DNA of 7,074 nt, taken from the NCBI GenBank assembly GCA_903844785.1, contig CAIMVB010000388.1:1-7074 (forward strand), read 5' to 3'. This document shows positions 5,913 through 7,074 of the stretch, one piece after another (position 1 is the stretch's first letter; each line of letters opens with the position of its first letter). The notes beneath the pieces are model-generated. The model made no database searches. It saw nothing but the letters and a program-made list of their open reading frames with translations, and was not told where the DNA came from. The position numbers and the translations under genes were made by a program. The stretch comes from an uncultured Rhodospirillales bacterium (GTDB lineage Bacteria; Pseudomonadota; Alphaproteobacteria; Acetobacterales; Acetobacteraceae).

Positions 5913-6896
5913 TCAATCGGGCTGCGCGCCGGTGCGGCGGACCAAGGCGGGCCAGCGCCGCGCTTCGGCCTGGATGAGGTGCGCGAATTGCGCGGGGCCT
6001 TGGCCGGTCACCTCAAAACCCTGGGCGGTGAGTTGTTCCGCGACCTCGGGCTTGGCCAGGATGCGGTCAAGCGCGCCGGCCAGGCGGCGAATGGCGGCGG
6101 GCGGGGTTTGCGCCGGGGCCAGAATGCCCTGCCAGGTAATCACCTCAAATTCCGGGAAGCCTGATTCGGCCACACTCGGCACCTCGGGCAAGGCTGCGCT
6201 GCGCCCGGCGCTGGTGACGGCGAGCGCGCGGAGCCGCCCGGCGCGGATATGTTCAATGGCAGCCGGCAGGGTGACAAACAGCGCCTGGATATGCCCGGCG
6301 ACCAGATCAATCACGGCAGGCCCGCCACCGCGATAGGGCACATGGGTGAAGCCAAGCCCCGCATCCTGCGCGAAAAGCGCGCCGGCCAAATGGCCGATGG
6401 ACCCATTGCCCTGAGAAGCAAGTGTCAGCTTGCCATCCGCCGCCCGCGCCCAGGCGATGAAGCCCGCCACATCCCGCGCCGGGGCGGAAGGGTGGACCAC
6501 CAGCACTTGCGGGGCGCGGACCGCTTCAATCACCGGGCTGAAATCCCGCACGGGGTCAAAGCCAACGCGCGGGTAAAGCGCCGGATTGATGGTCAGCGGG
6601 TCTGAACCCACCAGCAGGGTCAGCCCATCCGGCGCGGCGCGGGCGACAAGCTCAAAGGCGATATTGCTGCCGGCGCCGGGCTTGTTTTCCGTGACCACAT
6701 TCTGGCCGAGCGCTTCAGTCAAATGCTTGGCGAGCAAACGCCCAAGGATATCCAGGCTGCCACCAGGTGCCACGGGGACAATGATGCGCAGCGCCCGGTC
6801 CGGGTTCCAGGCGGTATCGGCGCGGGCGGGGGCGGCGAAGAACCCGGCGGAGGCGAGCAAGGCAGAGCGAAGCAGCAGGTCACGGCGGAGTGTCAT
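5913..6896 (-). CDS. Bug/TctC-family periplasmic solute-binding protein
   Basis: A 327-residue tripartite tricarboxylate transporter (TTT) receptor that captures small carboxylated compounds in the periplasm. It begins MTLRRDLLLRSALLASAGFF and has an APARA cleavage site around residue 26. The RRDLL start is Tat-like, but an ordinary Sec signal fits too. Bug signatures appear in order: IIVPVAPGGSLDI (38-50), with the Asp49 that contacts the ligand carboxylate in the family; TENKPGAGSNIA (69-80); THVPYRGGGPA (184-194); RALAVTS (223-229); LPEVPSVAESGFPEFE (236-251); and a C-terminal WQGILAPAQTP (255-265). The open frame runs up to 7046, but the extra 50 residues resemble non-coding sequence and the signal peptide fixes the start at 6896. 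A weak GGGA lies upstream. No TctA or TctB membrane subunits are in the window, so it is an orphan receptor here. It is first in the apparent four-gene accessory cluster; the ligand cannot be predicted. Confidence 0.92.
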   Translation of the reverse strand: MTLRRDLLLRSALLASAGFFAAPARADTAWNPDRALRIIVPVAPGGSLDILGRLLAKHLTEALGQNVVTENKPGAGSNIAFELVARAAPDGLTLLVGSDPLTINPALYPRVGFDPVRDFSPVIEAVRAPQVLVVHPSAPARDVAGFIAWARAADGKLTLASQGNGSIGHLAGALFAQDAGLGFTHVPYRGGGPAVIDLVAGHIQALFVTLPAAIEHIRAGRLRALAVTSAGRSAALPEVPSVAESGFPEFEVITWQGILAPAQTPPAAIRRLAGALDRILAKPEVAEQLTAQGFEVTGQGPAQFAHLIQAEARRWPALVRRTGAQPD

Positions 6897-6914
6897 GGCG
6901 AAATTCCCGCTTGA

Positions 6915-6920
6915 AGTATA
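6915..6920 (-). promoter_or_regulatory. Candidate -10 element for the Bug gene cluster
   Basis: TATACT on the minus strand, close to the sigma-70 TATAAT box, lies in a strikingly AT-rich stretch (6911-6976) in otherwise GC-rich DNA. No good -35 box stands 16-18 bases upstream, and the implied leader is very short, about 12 bases. The region is promoter-like, but the exact element is uncertain. Confidence 0.3.
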
Positions 6921-6950
6921 AAATTTTTCTCTAAAATGCCGAAAAATATC

Positions 6951-6973
6951 AAGAAAAAAGATTTTATTTTCTT
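6951..6973. repeat. AT-rich inverted repeat upstream of the Bug gene
   Basis: AAGAAAA (6951-6957) and TTTTCTT (6967-6973) are inverted around 9 bases, upstream of the candidate promoter. It could be an operator or simply a consequence of A/T runs. Confidence 0.25.
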
Positions 6974-6982
6974 TTATCGCCA

Positions 6983-7004
6983 CCCGCGAAAGGCTTTCCT
7001 CGGG
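6983..7004. repeat. Imperfect GC-flanked dyad upstream of the Bug gene
   Basis: CCCG-c-GAAAG-g-CTTTC-ct-CGGG forms a nearly symmetrical dyad of 22 bases, with one extra base in the right arm. It lies about 65-85 bases upstream of the candidate -10, a plausible place for an activator site. No neighbouring regulator gene is visible. Confidence 0.35.
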
Positions 7005-7055
7005 CGGGGTGTGGGGAAGATTATTCTCCCATGACGCGCCGCCCACCGCTTTTAA

Positions 7056-7074
7056 GCCAGTGAGTGTTGCTGGC
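7056..7074. repeat. Inverted repeat at the right window edge
   Basis: GCCAG (7056-7060) and CTGGC (7070-7074) enclose 9 bases. Read on the minus strand, TTAAAA follows, so it may be the end of a hairpin terminator for a gene beyond the window. It is cut by the edge and cannot be judged further. An ATG at 7031 opens only 10 codons and is not a gene. Confidence 0.25.

Noticed and set aside
5560..6336. A 258-codon plus-strand frame across the cupin and Bug genes
   Set aside because: It spans two well-supported minus-strand genes. Its translation is Ala/Arg/Met-rich with no domain, and it has no ribosome site.
6897..7046. N-terminal extension of the Bug gene up to an ATG at 7046
   Set aside because: The extra 50 residues are translated from the AT-rich promoter-like stretch and would bury the signal peptide that begins at 6896.
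7031..7063. A divergent plus-strand gene starting at ATG 7031
   Set aside because: It stops after 10 codons and has no ribosome site at a suitable distance.

Overview
This looks like a chromosomal segment from an alphaproteobacterium, most likely in the Rhodospirillales/Acetobacteraceae area. The taxonomic call is inference. It rests on the leuS-lptE-holA gene order, the GC-rich codon use, and a Bug/TctC-type binding protein, a family often expanded in such bacteria. The window has two arms that converge at about 3637-3662.

Left arm (1-3636, + strand): a tight housekeeping block. The C-terminal three quarters of leucyl-tRNA synthetase (leuS, cut by the window edge) overlaps the start of the LPS-assembly lipoprotein gene lptE, which is followed after 2 bases by holA (DNA polymerase III delta subunit). 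These three functions are commonly neighbours in alphaproteobacteria and are probably cotranscribed.

Right arm (3663-6896, - strand, read right to left): an accessory metabolic module of four genes. First comes a Bug/TctC periplasmic solute-binding protein (6896->5913). It is followed after 26 bases by a complete-motif cupin (5886->5434). After a 191-base gap with a strong GC hairpin comes a RuBisCO-like protein (form IV, RLP; best start at 5242, stop at 4094). Its stop codon overlaps the start of a second cupin (4097->3663) in an ATGA junction. The RLP keeps some RuBisCO active-site residues but has lost others: the metal-site Glu is His, the loop-6 Lys is missing, and the SGG phosphate motif reads AGG. 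It is therefore not a CO2-fixing enzyme.

The main interest is the translationally coupled RLP-cupin pair. In Rhodospirillum rubrum an RLP and a cupin act in sequence in the MTA-isoprenoid shunt (5-methylthioribulose 1-phosphate isomerase, then release of methanethiol to give 1-deoxyxylulose 5-phosphate). Other RLPs act in D-apionate (3-oxo-isoapionate) breakdown. The upstream Bug protein suggests a scavenged carboxylate, which would fit the second type better. The sequence alone does not decide between them, and a new substrate is possible.

The right end (6897-7074) holds no convincing gene. It contains an AT-rich promoter-like region for the Bug gene and several short inverted repeats. No RNA genes, insertion sequences or CRISPR arrays were seen.
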